A program made the position numbers and the translations under genes. The notes under the pieces are model-generated. The model saw nothing but the letters and a program-made list of their open reading frames with translations. It searched no databases and was not told the origin of the DNA. Of a stretch of DNA of 64,000 nt, positions 1 to 10,470 are shown one piece after another. Origin of the DNA: Scylla paramamosain (lineage: Eukaryota > Arthropoda > Malacostraca > Decapoda > Portunidae); contig NC_087171.1 in assembly GCF_035594125.1 (NCBI RefSeq), positions 18,846,767-18,910,766 of the forward strand, given 5' to 3'. Positions within the stretch are counted from its first letter, which is position 1. Every line of letters starts with the position of its first letter.

Positions 1-3000
1 CTGTCACAGGTATTTTAATTTCAACCACTGGTACTTTCATTTCAGGCAGTGGAGGCATAAATTCAAATGCTGGTACTTTTACTTCAGCTGTTGAATGTAC
101 AACTTCAGACACTGGTACTTCAACCTCAGCCACTGGAGACCTGACTTCAGACACTGGTACTTCAACTTCAGCCACTGGAGACCTGACTTCAGACACTGGT
201 ACTTCAACCTCAGCCACTGGAGACCTGACTTCAGACACTGGTACTTCAACTTCAGCCACTGGAGACCTGACTTCAGACACTGGTACTTCAACTTCAGCCA
301 CTGGAGACCTGACTTCAGACACTGGTACTTCAACTTCAGCCACTGGAGACCTGACTTCAGACACTGGTACTTCAACTTCAGCCACTGGAGACCTGACTTC
401 AGACACTGGTACTTCAACTTCAGCCACTGGAGACCTGACTTCAGACACTGGTACTTCAACTTCAGCCACTGGAGACCTGACTTCAGATACTGGTACTTCA
501 GCTTCAACCACTAGAGACCTGACTTCAGACACTGGTACTTCAACTTCAGCCACTGGAGACCTGACTTCAGACACTGGTACTCCAACTTCAGCCACTGGAG
601 ACCTGACTTCAGACACTGGTACTTCAACTTCAGCCACTGGAGACCTGACTTCAGATACTGGTACTTCAACTTCAGCCACTGGAGACCTGACTTCAGACAC
701 TGGTAGTTCAACTTCAGCCACTGGAGACCTGACTTCAGACACTGGTACTTCAACTTCAGCCACTGGAGACCTGACTTCAGATATTGGTACTTCAACTTCA
801 GCCACTGGAGACCTGACTTCAGATACTGGTAGTTCAACTTCAGCCACTGGAGACCTAACTTCAGATACTGGTAGTTCAACTTCAGCCACTGGAGACCTGA
901 CTTCAGACACTGGTACTTCAACTTCAGCCACTGGAGACATGACTTCAGATACTGGTACTTCAAATTCAGCCACTGGAGACCTGACTTCAGATACTGGTAG
1001 TTCAACTTCAGCCACTGGAGACCTGACTTCAGATACTGGTACTTCAACTTCAGCCACTGGAGACCTGACTCCAGACAGTGGTACTTCAGCTTCAACCACT
1101 GGAGACCTGACTTCAGACACTGGTACTTCAACTTCAGCCACTGGAGACTTGACTTCAGGTACTGGTACTTCAAATTCAGTTACTGGAGACCTGACTTCAG
1201 ATACTGGTACTTCAAATTCAGGCACTGGAGACCTGACTTCAGATACTGGTACTTCAAATTCAGCCACTGGAGACCTGACTTCAGATACTGGTACTTCAAA
1301 TTCAGCCACTGGAGACCTGACTTCAGATACTGGTACTTCAAATTCAGCCACTGGAGACCTGACTTCAGATACTGGTACTTCAAATTCAGCCACTGGAGAC
1401 CTGACTTCAGATACTGGTACTTCAAATTCAGCCACTGGAGACCTGACTTCAGATACTGGTACTTCAAATTCAGCCACTGGAGACCTGACTTCAGATACTG
1501 GTACTTCAAATTCAGCCACTGGAGACCTGACCTCAGATATTGGTACTTCAAATTCAGCCACTGGAGACTTGACTTCAAATACTGGTACTTCAAATTCAGC
1601 CACTGGAGACTTGACTTCAGATACTGGTACTTCAAATTCAGCCACTGGAGACATAACTCCGGCTACTGGAGACTTTACTCCAGCCACTGGTATTTTCACT
1701 TCAGCTACTGGAGACATAACTTCAGGTACTGGAGACATAACCTCACCCATAAGAGACATAACTTCAGCCACTAAAACATCCACTTCTGTCCCTGGATGCA
1801 TACTTTCAACCACAGGTACTTCAAGTTCAGAGACAGGAGACTTAACCTCAGTCACTGGTACTTCTACTTCAGCCACTGAAGGCATAAATTCAGTCACAGG
1901 TACTTCAGTCAATGGTGCTCTCACTCCAGTCGCTGGTACTCTCCCTCCAAACGCTGGTACTCTCCTTTCAACCGCTGGTGCTCTCCCTTCAACCGTTGGT
2001 ACTCTCCCAACCGCTGGTACTCTCCCAACCGCCGGTACTCTCCCTTCAACCGTTGGTACTCTCCCAACCACTGGTACTCTCCTTTCAACCGCTGGTACTC
2101 TCCTTTCAACCGCTGGTACTCTCCTTTCAACCGCTGGTACTCTCCCTTCCACCGTTGGTACTCTCCCAACCACTGGTACTCTCCCTTCAACCGCTGGTAC
2201 TCTCCCTTCAACCACTGGTATTCTCCTTTCAACCGCTGGTATCCTCCCTTCAACCGCTGGTACTCTCTCAACCGCTGGTACTCTTCCTTCAACCGTTGGT
2301 ACTCTCCCAACCGCTGGTACTCTTCTTTCAACCGCTGGTACTCTCCCTTCAACCGCTGGTACTCTCCCTTCAACCACTGGTATTCTCCTTTCAACCGCTG
2401 GTACTCTCCCTTCAACCGCTGGTACTCTCCCTTCAACCACTGGTATTCTCCTTTCAACCGCTGGTACTCTCCCTTCAACCGCTGGTACTCTCCCTTCAAC
2501 CACTGGTATTCTCCTTTCAACCGCTGGTACTCTCCCAACCGCTGGTACTCTTCTTTCAACCGCTGGTACTCTCCCTTCAAACGCTGGTACTCTCCCTTCA
2601 ACCACTGGTATTCTCCTTTCAACCGCTGGTACTCTCCCTTCAAACGCTGGTACTCTCCCTTCAACCACTGGTATTCTCCTTTCAACCGCTGGTACTCTCC
2701 CTTCAACCGTTGGTACTCTCCTTTCAACCGCTGGTGCTCTCCCTTCAACCGTTGGTACTCTCCCAACCGCTGGTACTCTCCCTTCAACCGTTGGTACTCT
2801 CCCAACCGCTGGTACTCTCCTTTCAACCGCTGGTACTCTCCCTTCAATCGCTGGTACTCTCCCAACCGCTGGTACTCTCCTTTCAACCGCTGGTACTCTC
2901 CCTTCAACCGCTGGTACTCTCCCTTCAACCGCTGGTACTCTCCCTTCAACCACTGGTACTTTCTCTTCAACCGCTGGTATTCTTTCAACCGCTGGTACTC

Positions 3001-4476
3001 TCCCTCCAACCGCTGGTACTCTCACTTCAACCGCTGGTACTCTCCCTTCAACCGCTGGTACTCTCCTTTCAACCGCTGGTATTCTTTCAACCGCTGGTAC
3101 TCTCCCTCCAACAGCTGGTACTCTCACTTCAACCGCTGGTACTCTCCCTTCAACTGCTGGTATTCTTTCAACCGCTGGTACTCTCACTTCAACCGCTGGT
3201 ACTCTCCCTTCAACCGCTGGTATTCTCCCTTCAACCGCTGGTATTCTTTCAACCGCTGGTATTCTTTCAACCGCTGGTACTCTCCCTTCAACTGCTGGTA
3301 CTCTCACTTCAGCCATGGGAGGCATAACTTTAACTAATGGCATTTTCACTTCATCCACTGGTACTTCAGCCACTGGAGACATCACTTCAGCCACAGGTAC
3401 CTTCACTTCGGCCACTGGTCCTTCAAATTTAGAAAATGGCACTTCCACTTCAGCAAATGGTACTTCAATTTCAGGTACTGGAGACATAATTCCACCTGCT
3501 GGTACTTCAGCTTCACCCACAGGCACGTTAACCTCAGCAACTCCAATCACTGGTGTTTTTTCTTCAGGTAATGAAGACATAACTTCAGTCACTGGTACTT
3601 CCACTTCGTTCACTGGTACTTCAGCTTCAGTCATTGGTACTTCAATTTCAGTCGCTGGTACTTCAACTTCAGTCACTGGTACTTCAACTTCAGTCACTGG
3701 TACTTCAACTTCAGTCACTGGTACTTCAACTTCAGTCACTGGTTCTTCAACTTCAGATAATGGAGACGTGACTTCAGCTATCGGCACTTCCTCTTCATGC
3801 ACTTTAGGTACAACTTCATCCACTGTTATTCCCACGTCGACAATCTGAGACATGATATCATCTACTGGTACTTCCGCCGCTGGAGACAAAGTTTCACTCA
3901 TTTGTACTCCCACTGCAGCCACAGGCATAGTTTCAGCACCTAATGTTTCTGTTTCAATCACTGGCATTTTCCCAGTGACTTCTGGAGACTCAGTTTTATC
4001 CTCTTGCACTTTCACTTCAGCCAAAGATACTTCAACTATTGGAGACACAGGTTTAACCATTGGTACTCTCGCCTCAACCAATGGAGAAATAGCGTCATTC
4101 ACATTTGCCGCTAGAGGCGCATCTTCAGCTGCCGACACTGCATCTTCGGCCTCTGGAGCCAACAGCATAGCTTCTGTCGAAGGAACATGGACTTGAGAAG
4201 TGTGCTTCTCAGGAAGCTTGACCTCTATCACTGGTGTTAAGGATATCGGCTTGGGCACAGGATCGTTTGGAGGCACAGCCGCAATGAAGTCATGCTCAAC
4301 ATGTTCCTGGTGGATCACAGGTATCGCTGAGTCAGTATCATGTACACTGATATCACGGTGAATGATTGGCACTTCACCCTCAGGTACGGGAAGTGTACGA
4401 TCAGAGAACAAGACTAGCCCCTCAGGAGAGTGTTTATCATTGGCTTGACTCACTTGAGATCCGCCATCACTCACCA
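1..4476 (-). CDS. Giant terminal repeat exon (open past the left edge)
   Basis: The exon starts after ttttttcag with a phase-1 join (G+TG gives Val) to the exon ending at 4671. I followed the minus-strand frame from 4476 to 1 and found no stop. The first 250 residues are low in repeats (SDGGSQVSQANDKHSPEGL, then FIAAVPPNDPVPKPISLTP). After that come PVTEVEV heptads (about 3600-3750), PAVEGRV/PAVGRV units (about 1920-3310) and the 14-residue unit PVAEVEVPVSEVRS (about 100-1640). It is dominated by Pro, Val and Glu. Pro at every seventh position argues against a coiled coil and for an extended or elastic chain. The non-repetitive 5' part and the splice fit show that this frame is the real one. 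Confidence 0.8.
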
Positions 4477-7400
4477 CTGAAAAAACAAAAGTTTATAAAG
4501 TTTAACCTTATCATATATATTTTGTCCTAAAAGGCAGACAGATGTACGCATGTTTTCGTCAAGGGGACAGAGAAGAGAAGATTAGAAATCACTTCTGTAG
4601 ATAAGTAAATTGATTAATAAATAGACAGAGGAAGAACCAGACAGTTAGATGTAATCCATTGCGGGCTTACCCAGATGGCCTCCAGAGAGGTGAGGTGTTT
4701 TAGGCTGATTCACTAGTCTGTGGAATGCTTCGTCAATTCTAGTGCGGTGGTCAAAGAGGAGGCCCTCCAACATGTAGGTTTCTGTACCGTCGGGAAGTGT
4801 CATCCAGTCCTGCGTACGCACCCCGTTCACCCTCATCGCTCCTGCAGGACAAAAAAGAAGGCTGAAGCTTCGAAACACTGTCATCAAAGTAACTTCAAAA
4901 CGCCATTCTGCTTACTCGGGTTCACCACAAAGGAAGATAATTCATATAAGTGGAAGATTAACCTCAAGATGTAGAGAATTGCCAGTCAAGTATATATTAT
5001 AATCGAATACAGGCACCGAAGACCATACCTGTATATATCAAAACGTAACAGGTAAACTATTCCTCTCTCAAATTAGTGTTCATAAAAAGGTCCTCGGCAC
5101 CAGCATGACGGACGTATTTTCCAAGCTGCAGGTCTTTGAAGATTATTATGATATAAGAGACACAACTGGCAAATAAAGAAAATGAACTTCACTTTTGATA
5201 CACAGGTAAGAAGTGAGTCCGAAATTATATTATTATTATTAAAGGTCCAATCATATCAACGCTCGCCACACCACCCACCACCCACTTTCCTGCACCGTCA
5301 GTCATGAGCTTCTGGAGATATGACTGACTGGAGCTTACCTTTAGCGTCCCTCCTGAAGGTGAGTTGACGACCTGCTAGGTTGGTGACGGTGAGTCCCTCT
5401 GGCCGCAATATCCTGGGGTCTGAGGCGCTGATGGGGATAGGGAGGAGGTAGTCGAGAAGGAACAGAGAGCGTAGAGACTCGTGGTTGTCGCCGTCGTGGT
5501 ACAGCGGATGGAAGGCGTCGTGTGCCACTAAGTTGAGCATCACCCAAGGACTTGGAGACAAGATGGTTCTCGGGGCTGTCAGACGGAATACACACGTAAA
5601 ATCCAGTGACCAGAAAGCACAGGGAGGCATGCACTCTACAGACATCTCACTGTCAGTCGTAAAGGTGAAATGTTAAAATGATGTTTTCCTTATGATGAAG
5701 TAAAAAAAAGAAAAAAGAAAAATAGTGTCTCTAACAACGATGAAGTTAAGAGGTAATGGTGACTGACACACTAGGCATCATATATCAGCGCATCATTTTA
5801 TACACTGACTAGCAAGTCAGACACAATAAGCCATTAACATCTTCACAAACTGTAAGTTGGACAAGAAAAAGATGACACAACTGTCTACTCGCCTTGCTCC
5901 AGCCCCTGAGGTGCGGTCCCGTGATTCTGCTTAGAGAGGGCGTGTCGCCACAGGCTGAGGAGGGAAGAGCCGTCCCAAGCATCCACCGCCTCGGGCACCT
6001 TGGGTAACGTCCATTTCACACCTTCACCAAAAGTTTCCTCGCCCTGGAAAGACTCCGAGGCTGAACCAGAACCCTCGACTGTCACTGTCACGGGCACGGA
6101 TTCTGCGGGAATACAAAGGATATCCCTCAGTGGCGAAGTTGTGTTCTTCAGAAATTGAGGCGATGGAATGAGTAGCCATGATGCTCAACTTGCATCAACT
6201 ATGTCCCATAAACATGATATAGCTAACAAAAAAGTAGAAAAACAGTAAATGAAAATGACAAAATTAGTTAACAGAATATATATAGACTTTTACAGTCAGT
6301 CTTTTTTCACATGCATTAGGTAGAAGTGTGGCCTTACCTGGGGACTGAGCAAATGCCTCAGACTCGCCTACGGAGGCAATACTTGCATGGTCTGTCATAG
6401 GAGAGGGAAAGCCACCTCCGCTGTGCCTTTTTTCCGTTATGGATAAAGCAACTTTCCTTGTGGGTTCTTGAATGTTTTCCTTCGGGTGTGACACGGTAGT
6501 TTCAGTTACTGGGGCTCCTCGAAGAACATGTGACTTCACTGCTGAAACACTAGGATCGAAAACTTGCTGGGCTTTCGTGTGATGCTGCTGGACATCTGTA
6601 TTGCTCCCTCCGACCTTGGAAGTAACCTGTGAAACACTGACTCTCATATCGGAGTCGTCCTCACCAACAAAGTCTGGAGCAGCCACAAGCGACGAGCTCT
6701 CCTGCATTGTGACGACCTTTGGTGTCAAGTGTATGACTGAACCTTTACTCCTTTCTGAATGTGATTTTCTTTCCGACTGGGAGTTTTGAGAGGTTTCAAA
6801 AGACACACTCATCTTCATCGTGAAGTCAGTGGAGCTCTCTTGAAGAGGTTCTGTTGCGGTAATGATGCTAGAGTCTTCTGATGGAATTGCAGTAGTGGTG
6901 TCTAGGGCATGCGAAGTGGAGGAAGGATCTTCGAAAGCATCTGTTAAAGATTTTGCTGCTTTTTCAGAGCTGGCGGAAAGGTGCTGTTCCGGATCCTTAA
7001 AAGGTACAATCTGGTCCAGGGACGTGTGCACCCCAGAGTTGAGAGATATCGAACTGGATTCCGACCGAATTTCAGGGGATATTTCTCTAAACGATACTGT
7101 GAAGGACGTGTCTGTCACTGGCGTCTGGTGGCTGGACGGCAGGGTAGACGCCTCGAGTGATTCAGTGGTTGACTGAGGCACAACAGAAGACTGGACCTCC
7201 GCGGTGACTAGAGGAGCGGTGGTTTCTGTGGCTGGAACTTCAGTAGTCGGGATTTCGGTTGCGAGCATTTCGGAAGTGGAAGGGTAGGTGAAGACTTGGG
7301 CAACCGGGGGTTCTGTGGCGGGAAGGTCACGGTCAGGCAGCTCGGTGTCAGCTCCTGTTGTCGTGGAAGGCAGAGAGGTAGTGGTCTCTGGACCAGATGT

Positions 7401-8386
7401 CACCGAGGATATTTCCGTAACCTGACGGATAAACACAGAGAATTCCTGGGTTCCCTCTTCGAGTTGGACCAAGGAAGGTGAAACCTGGGTGGAGGACGCG
7501 TTTTCTGCTGCACTGTTGTTTGAGGCTGATGGGAGAAGACATTCGGTCAATATTGCTTCAGTTGTGATTCAGTTATGATAACCAAATTTGAGACAGAACG
7601 GAAGAACTGAACACCGTGACACAACTTACCGTGCTGCTCTGAAGCTGCCACCTGCTGGCTAAGGAACTGAAAGGCTTCGTCAAGGCGGTGCTTGTTTTTC
7701 TCCAAGAAACGCTCTAGCGTATACACCTCCGTGCCATCGTCGAGAGCCACCATGTCCTCCACCGGCTTTCCATTAACTATCACCGTCCCTGCGAGGGCGA
7801 CACACCTATTATCAGCTACGCATACGCAGGATACATACAAATTAGTTCACTAATCAAATATGCTTTATCTCGTCATAAGTTTCCAAGATGCTGCAGAGGC
7901 CAGAATGGCGCAAAACACATTCAGGATCCTACAGATGATCCGTCAACACAATCTTTTTTTTTTCACTAATAGTAATACAAGAAGCCCCGAGTGCCAGTAT
8001 GGGCACTTGTTAATGTTTTTCTCCCTTGAGTGTGTCGAAGTCTCAATATAAATACACGAGCTGCTTCGCCAGTTTATAACGAATGACCATCGTTAACTGC
8101 TCAGTAATCACGAGAAGTTTCGTGTGTGATCCATGGTTAAAGGTTTAGGAGATAGCCGCTAGAGGACATTGAAGTCTTCAATCATGTTTGTCAATTTGTC
8201 AGTAAAGGTAGGCGTTACCCATTCCAGTAACGTCTGTCATATATAGTTGGTGAAATGCCTTTTCTATGTTTAACTATTTGACCCACATTTTTTTTTTCAG
8301 CAAACAAGTGTAGTAATTAATACGTAACATGAGGTCATAATAGCAATAGTGCTGGTAGGTATTCAAGGGATTCATACACACCCACA

Positions 8387-8463
<77 letters not shown>

Positions 8464-9203
8464 CATTATACCTGCCTTTTTTATCTTTGGTGAACACCAG
8501 ATCGGTGCCACTGTGACTCTCCATCCTGAGGCCTTCAGGTGACTGGATCCTCGGGTCCCTGGCATCTAGGGGCTCCAGATTAAGGTGTTCCAGCACCTCA
8601 GTCAGGAGTACCTCGTCTTTTACCTCCTGTGTTTTAGGCTTAGGATTGTCCTGATGCTTCTCTGGTGCTGATGGGAAGAAGACATGTGGCCTCAGGGACA
8701 CTGGTGATTGACATAAGGACAAAAGATGGGATGCTGGCTTTTAGTGGTTGTTTTTTCTTACTTTTAGTACTTTTTTTGGCACTAAATTAATAAACAGGCA
8801 ACAATTAGTCAACAACAGAAAAGTGGAAGCATATGGACTGGATTGGCGTGGACTGAGTCTTGGGTTGGATGGCGGAGGACAAGAGTTATCGAGTACCACA
8901 AAGGCGCCACATACCTGAGAACAACCCAGCATGTCCGTGTAGCAGAGCGCGGCCTTGTCGGGGACGTTTGGTGGCCCTCGCTATGCAATGTGTATTGCGG
9001 GGAAAGTGAAACGCATAGACAAAAACACCCACCTGTCAGTCCGTATCCTTTGGCCGCGACTGGACGGTTACGCGCGGGAGACTGAGCGTAGGGCGTCTGC
9101 TGGGGATGGTAGTGACGGCGCAGGAGCGGAGAAAAAGCAGGGAAGGCGGCTGTGTGCATCATGACCGCCACCACCACCACGGCCGCCGCCCATAGAGGCC
9201 GGC
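1..9203 (-). CDS. Large secreted mucin-like / PEV-heptad repeat protein (partial at both ends)
   Basis: Coding exons read on the minus strand: 9203-9033, 8667-8476, 7788-7630, 7525-6338, 6102-5893, 5575-5339, 4841-4671 and 4476-1 (continuing past the left edge). All seven junctions are phase 1 and the joined frame is open for about 2,260 codons. Order of parts: a hydrophobic signal-peptide-like run (WAAAVVVVAVMMHTAAF), module A (exons 2+3), a Ser/Thr/Pro-rich mucin-like exon of about 395 residues, a 70-residue linker, module B (homologous to A), and a giant repeat exon. No transmembrane segment is visible after the signal. I infer an extracellular matrix, cuticle or secreted mucin-type protein; I do not recognise the family. 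The initiator Met lies on an unlocated upstream exon, because the first exon shown starts at a clear acceptor (pyrimidine tract then cag at 9204-9206). Two donors appear to be GC rather than GT. Database names such as mucin-like or calphotin-like would rest on composition only. Confidence 0.8.
100..1640 (-). repeat. 42-bp coding minisatellite (14-aa unit, about 36 copies)
   Basis: Near-identical 42-bp units, differing mainly at a few positions (such as cac/tac and aac/aaa on the plus strand). On the coding strand each unit reads PVAEVEV PVSEVRS, i.e. two diverged heptads. The left half is more uniform than the edges, suggesting recent expansion. Confidence 0.9.
1915..3310 (-). repeat. 21/18-bp coding minisatellite (PAVEGRV / PAVGRV)
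   Basis: Roughly 65-70 units of 21 bp, interspersed with 18-bp units lacking one codon. On the coding strand they read PAVEGRV or PAVGRV. All length variants are multiples of three, so the minus frame stays open throughout. Higher-order repeats of 3-4 units are visible (for example the blocks around 2340-2530). Confidence 0.9.
4671..5575 (-). CDS. Module B of the repeat protein (two exons, 5575-5339 and 4841-4671)
   Basis: The first exon carries LFLLDYLLPIPI, DPRILRPEGL and LTFRRDAKG, and ends in a normal gtaagc donor. The second begins GAMRVNGVRTQDW, continues TLPDGTETYMLEGLL and ends with RIDEAFHRLVNQ. It aligns with module A through both exons, with the intron at exactly the same place (after K-G) and in the same phase. 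The sequences have diverged well beyond half, so the duplication is old. Confidence 0.8.
5893..6102 (-). CDS. Linker exon of the repeat protein
   Basis: A 210-bp phase 1-1 exon. It encodes SVPVTVTVEGSGSASESF, then an acidic segment and a short possibly folded part (VKWTLPKVPEAVDAWDGSSL, LLSLWRHAL). Its 3' end is CTG GAG CAA G. The next bases, gcgagt, match the GC-donor consensus; the only GT lies four bases further on and would shift the frame. Confidence 0.65.
6338..7525 (-). CDS. Mucin-like Ser/Thr-rich exon of the repeat protein
   Basis: A single 1,188-bp phase 1-1 exon of about 395 residues, with acceptor cccatcag and donor CCAG followed by gtaagg. The first half is rich in Thr, Ser, Pro and Glu (for example SLPSTTTGADTELP and EIPTTEVPATETT), as expected for dense O-glycosylation. 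The second half is Ser-rich and more charged. There are few Cys and no transmembrane segment. Plus-strand open frames inside it are shadows. Confidence 0.75.
7630..8667 (-). CDS. Module A of the repeat protein (two exons, 8667-8476 and 7788-7630)
   Basis: The first exon carries LLTEVLEHLNLEP, DPRIQSPEGL and LVFTKDKKG. The second carries TVIVNGKPVEDMVALDDGTE, VYTLERFLE and RLDEAFQFL. The joined pattern (D-P-R-I, P-E-G-L, F-x-x-D-x-K-G-G, V-N-G, D-G-T-E, L-E, D-E-A-F) recurs in module B at 4671-5575, so this is a duplicated domain encoded by exon pairs with phase-1 boundaries. The frame is kept only if the intron uses a GC donor at 8475-8474. Function unknown; presumably an extracellular folded unit between disordered segments. 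Confidence 0.75.
8388..8459. repeat. (CA)n(GA)n compound microsatellite in an intron
   Basis: About 30 bp of CA followed by about 42 bp of GA. On the gene strand it is a CT tract beginning about 15 bases downstream of the proposed GC donor of module A. Confidence 0.9.
9033..9203 (-). CDS. Exon with signal-peptide core of the repeat-protein gene
   Basis: The acceptor is a pyrimidine tract ending in cag, and the donor is ACAG followed by gtgggt, phase 1. It encodes RPLW, then a run of Ala/Val ending in MMHTAAFPAF, then a basic/His/Pro stretch (LLRRHYHPQQTPYAQ). The hydrophobic run looks like the core of a cleavable signal peptide whose first residues sit on an upstream exon. Two adjacent Met codons inside the run could serve as alternative starts, but would leave a very short signal. 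Confidence 0.65.
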
Positions 9204-10301
9204 CTGGAAAAGGAAGCAAAAGAATTATATATACAGTAGATACAGGGCGTGTAAGGACAAAGGAGTTGGGGGTGGGTGCGTATGGGTGCGTGTGGCGGTG
9301 TCAGAGCGCGCGGTGGACACTACAAATGGCCAGCAGACTCCCTCCAGACACTGCACTGAGCACGTATATTGTAGGGGTCCACACTATTGCGCGAACTACT
9401 GCCTGGAGCGTCGGCTTGGGAGGGGAGTGAGGAACCGATTGGCGTGCTCTCTCATTCAACATATAATTTCTAACATTATTGTCTTGACCTTTGACTTATC
9501 TATCCTGCGTTGTAGTGCTATCAAACACCGTGAGTCCTATTTCACTAAACAACGCATTCCCTGAAGAACCTTATTAAGTAAAAACTGCAGCACTTACGCA
9601 GAAACTCATACGAGGGATAGGAAGAGGAAGGGAAAGGTTAGACGAGAATGAGGCCTTGTCTTTTTCTTCCCTCTCCTTCTTGATAGGAAATAATTTAGAC
9701 GGAGGAACATCTGAAAGGATAAATTAATTTCTTTCCTGATTGTGAGTGGCGGGAAAAAGATATGCTTGATAATCTAACCTGTTCGACATTTCTCCTCCAG
9801 GGGCACCAAACATCCTTCCTCCTTTCTATTATCTAATATCTCTCTGTCTGTCCTTTAATTCCTCCTTTCTCCTGTTTCTTCTTTTCTTCTTCCTTCAACA
9901 TTCCCGATTCTTTTTCTGTAAGCTATAAGAAGTATTTAAAATGTAACTTAACCTTCAACATTCCATCTTTTACGTCGTCTTCCACTTCATTTCCCATTTA
10001 ATTTGGAAGAACGGCGCTATATGATCCTGTTGTTACGGCTTGTTAAACGAATCACACCATTCTCCTTTCCTCGCTCTGCCTTGCTCACTCAGGGAACCCT
10101 CCAGAGCCCCTCGGCACGTAGCGCACATATCAAGGCTGCTTCACTTCTTGCCCGTGAAAAAAAAAAGAAAAAAGAAAAAGAAAAAAAAAAGAGCTAAGAT
10201 GCGGATATGGTCGCTATTAAAAGTGTCAACAAATTCCTAGCCTTTCGTTGGTGGCAAGGTTACTTTTCCCCAACCACAAAAACAATGTTACAGTTATAGC
10301 A

Positions 10302-10302
<1 letters not shown>
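9204..10302. other. Upstream flank of the repeat-protein gene
   Basis: No exon with a convincing start Met and a compatible phase-1 donor was found here, although the first exon of the minus-strand gene should lie in this direction. It contains a pyrimidine-rich stretch (9785-9900) and an A-rich run (10155-10195). Confidence 0.5.
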
Positions 10303-10389
<87 letters not shown>

Positions 10390-10423
10390 CCTGTTCTCTT
10401 TTCTCTTTTCTGTATGAGTTCAG

Positions 10424-10467
<44 letters not shown>
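10303..10467. repeat. (GA)n and (CT)n tracts in inverted arrangement
   Basis: About 84 bp of GA, a 40-bp spacer, then about 41 bp of CT. The two tracts are complementary and could pair as a hairpin. Confidence 0.9.

Positions 10468-10470
<3 letters not shown>

Noticed and set aside
79..1635. Minus-strand frames LKYQCLKSGLQW
   Set aside because: Same reason: out of register with the exon that joins to 4671.
1921..3009. Minus-strand frame GEYQRLKGEYQRLK
   Set aside because: It is in a different register from the spliced exon and is open only because the repeat units are multiples of three.
1..3750. CRISPR-like regular repeats
   Set aside because: There are no unique spacers. The units are contiguous and coding in a eukaryotic gene.
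939..3848. 969-codon plus-strand frame of Thr/Ser/Gly repeats (TSDTGTSTSATGDL)
   Set aside because: It is the antisense shadow of the coding minisatellite. The minus-strand frame is non-repetitive and splice-compatible at 4476-3750 and stays open through the array; the plus frame has no such support.
9593..9612. Short ATG segment with a gtaagt donor as first exon of the repeat-protein gene
   Set aside because: On the minus strand ATGAGTTTCTGC then gtaagt ends in phase 0, but the exon at 9203 needs phase 1; the join would put the signal peptide out of frame.
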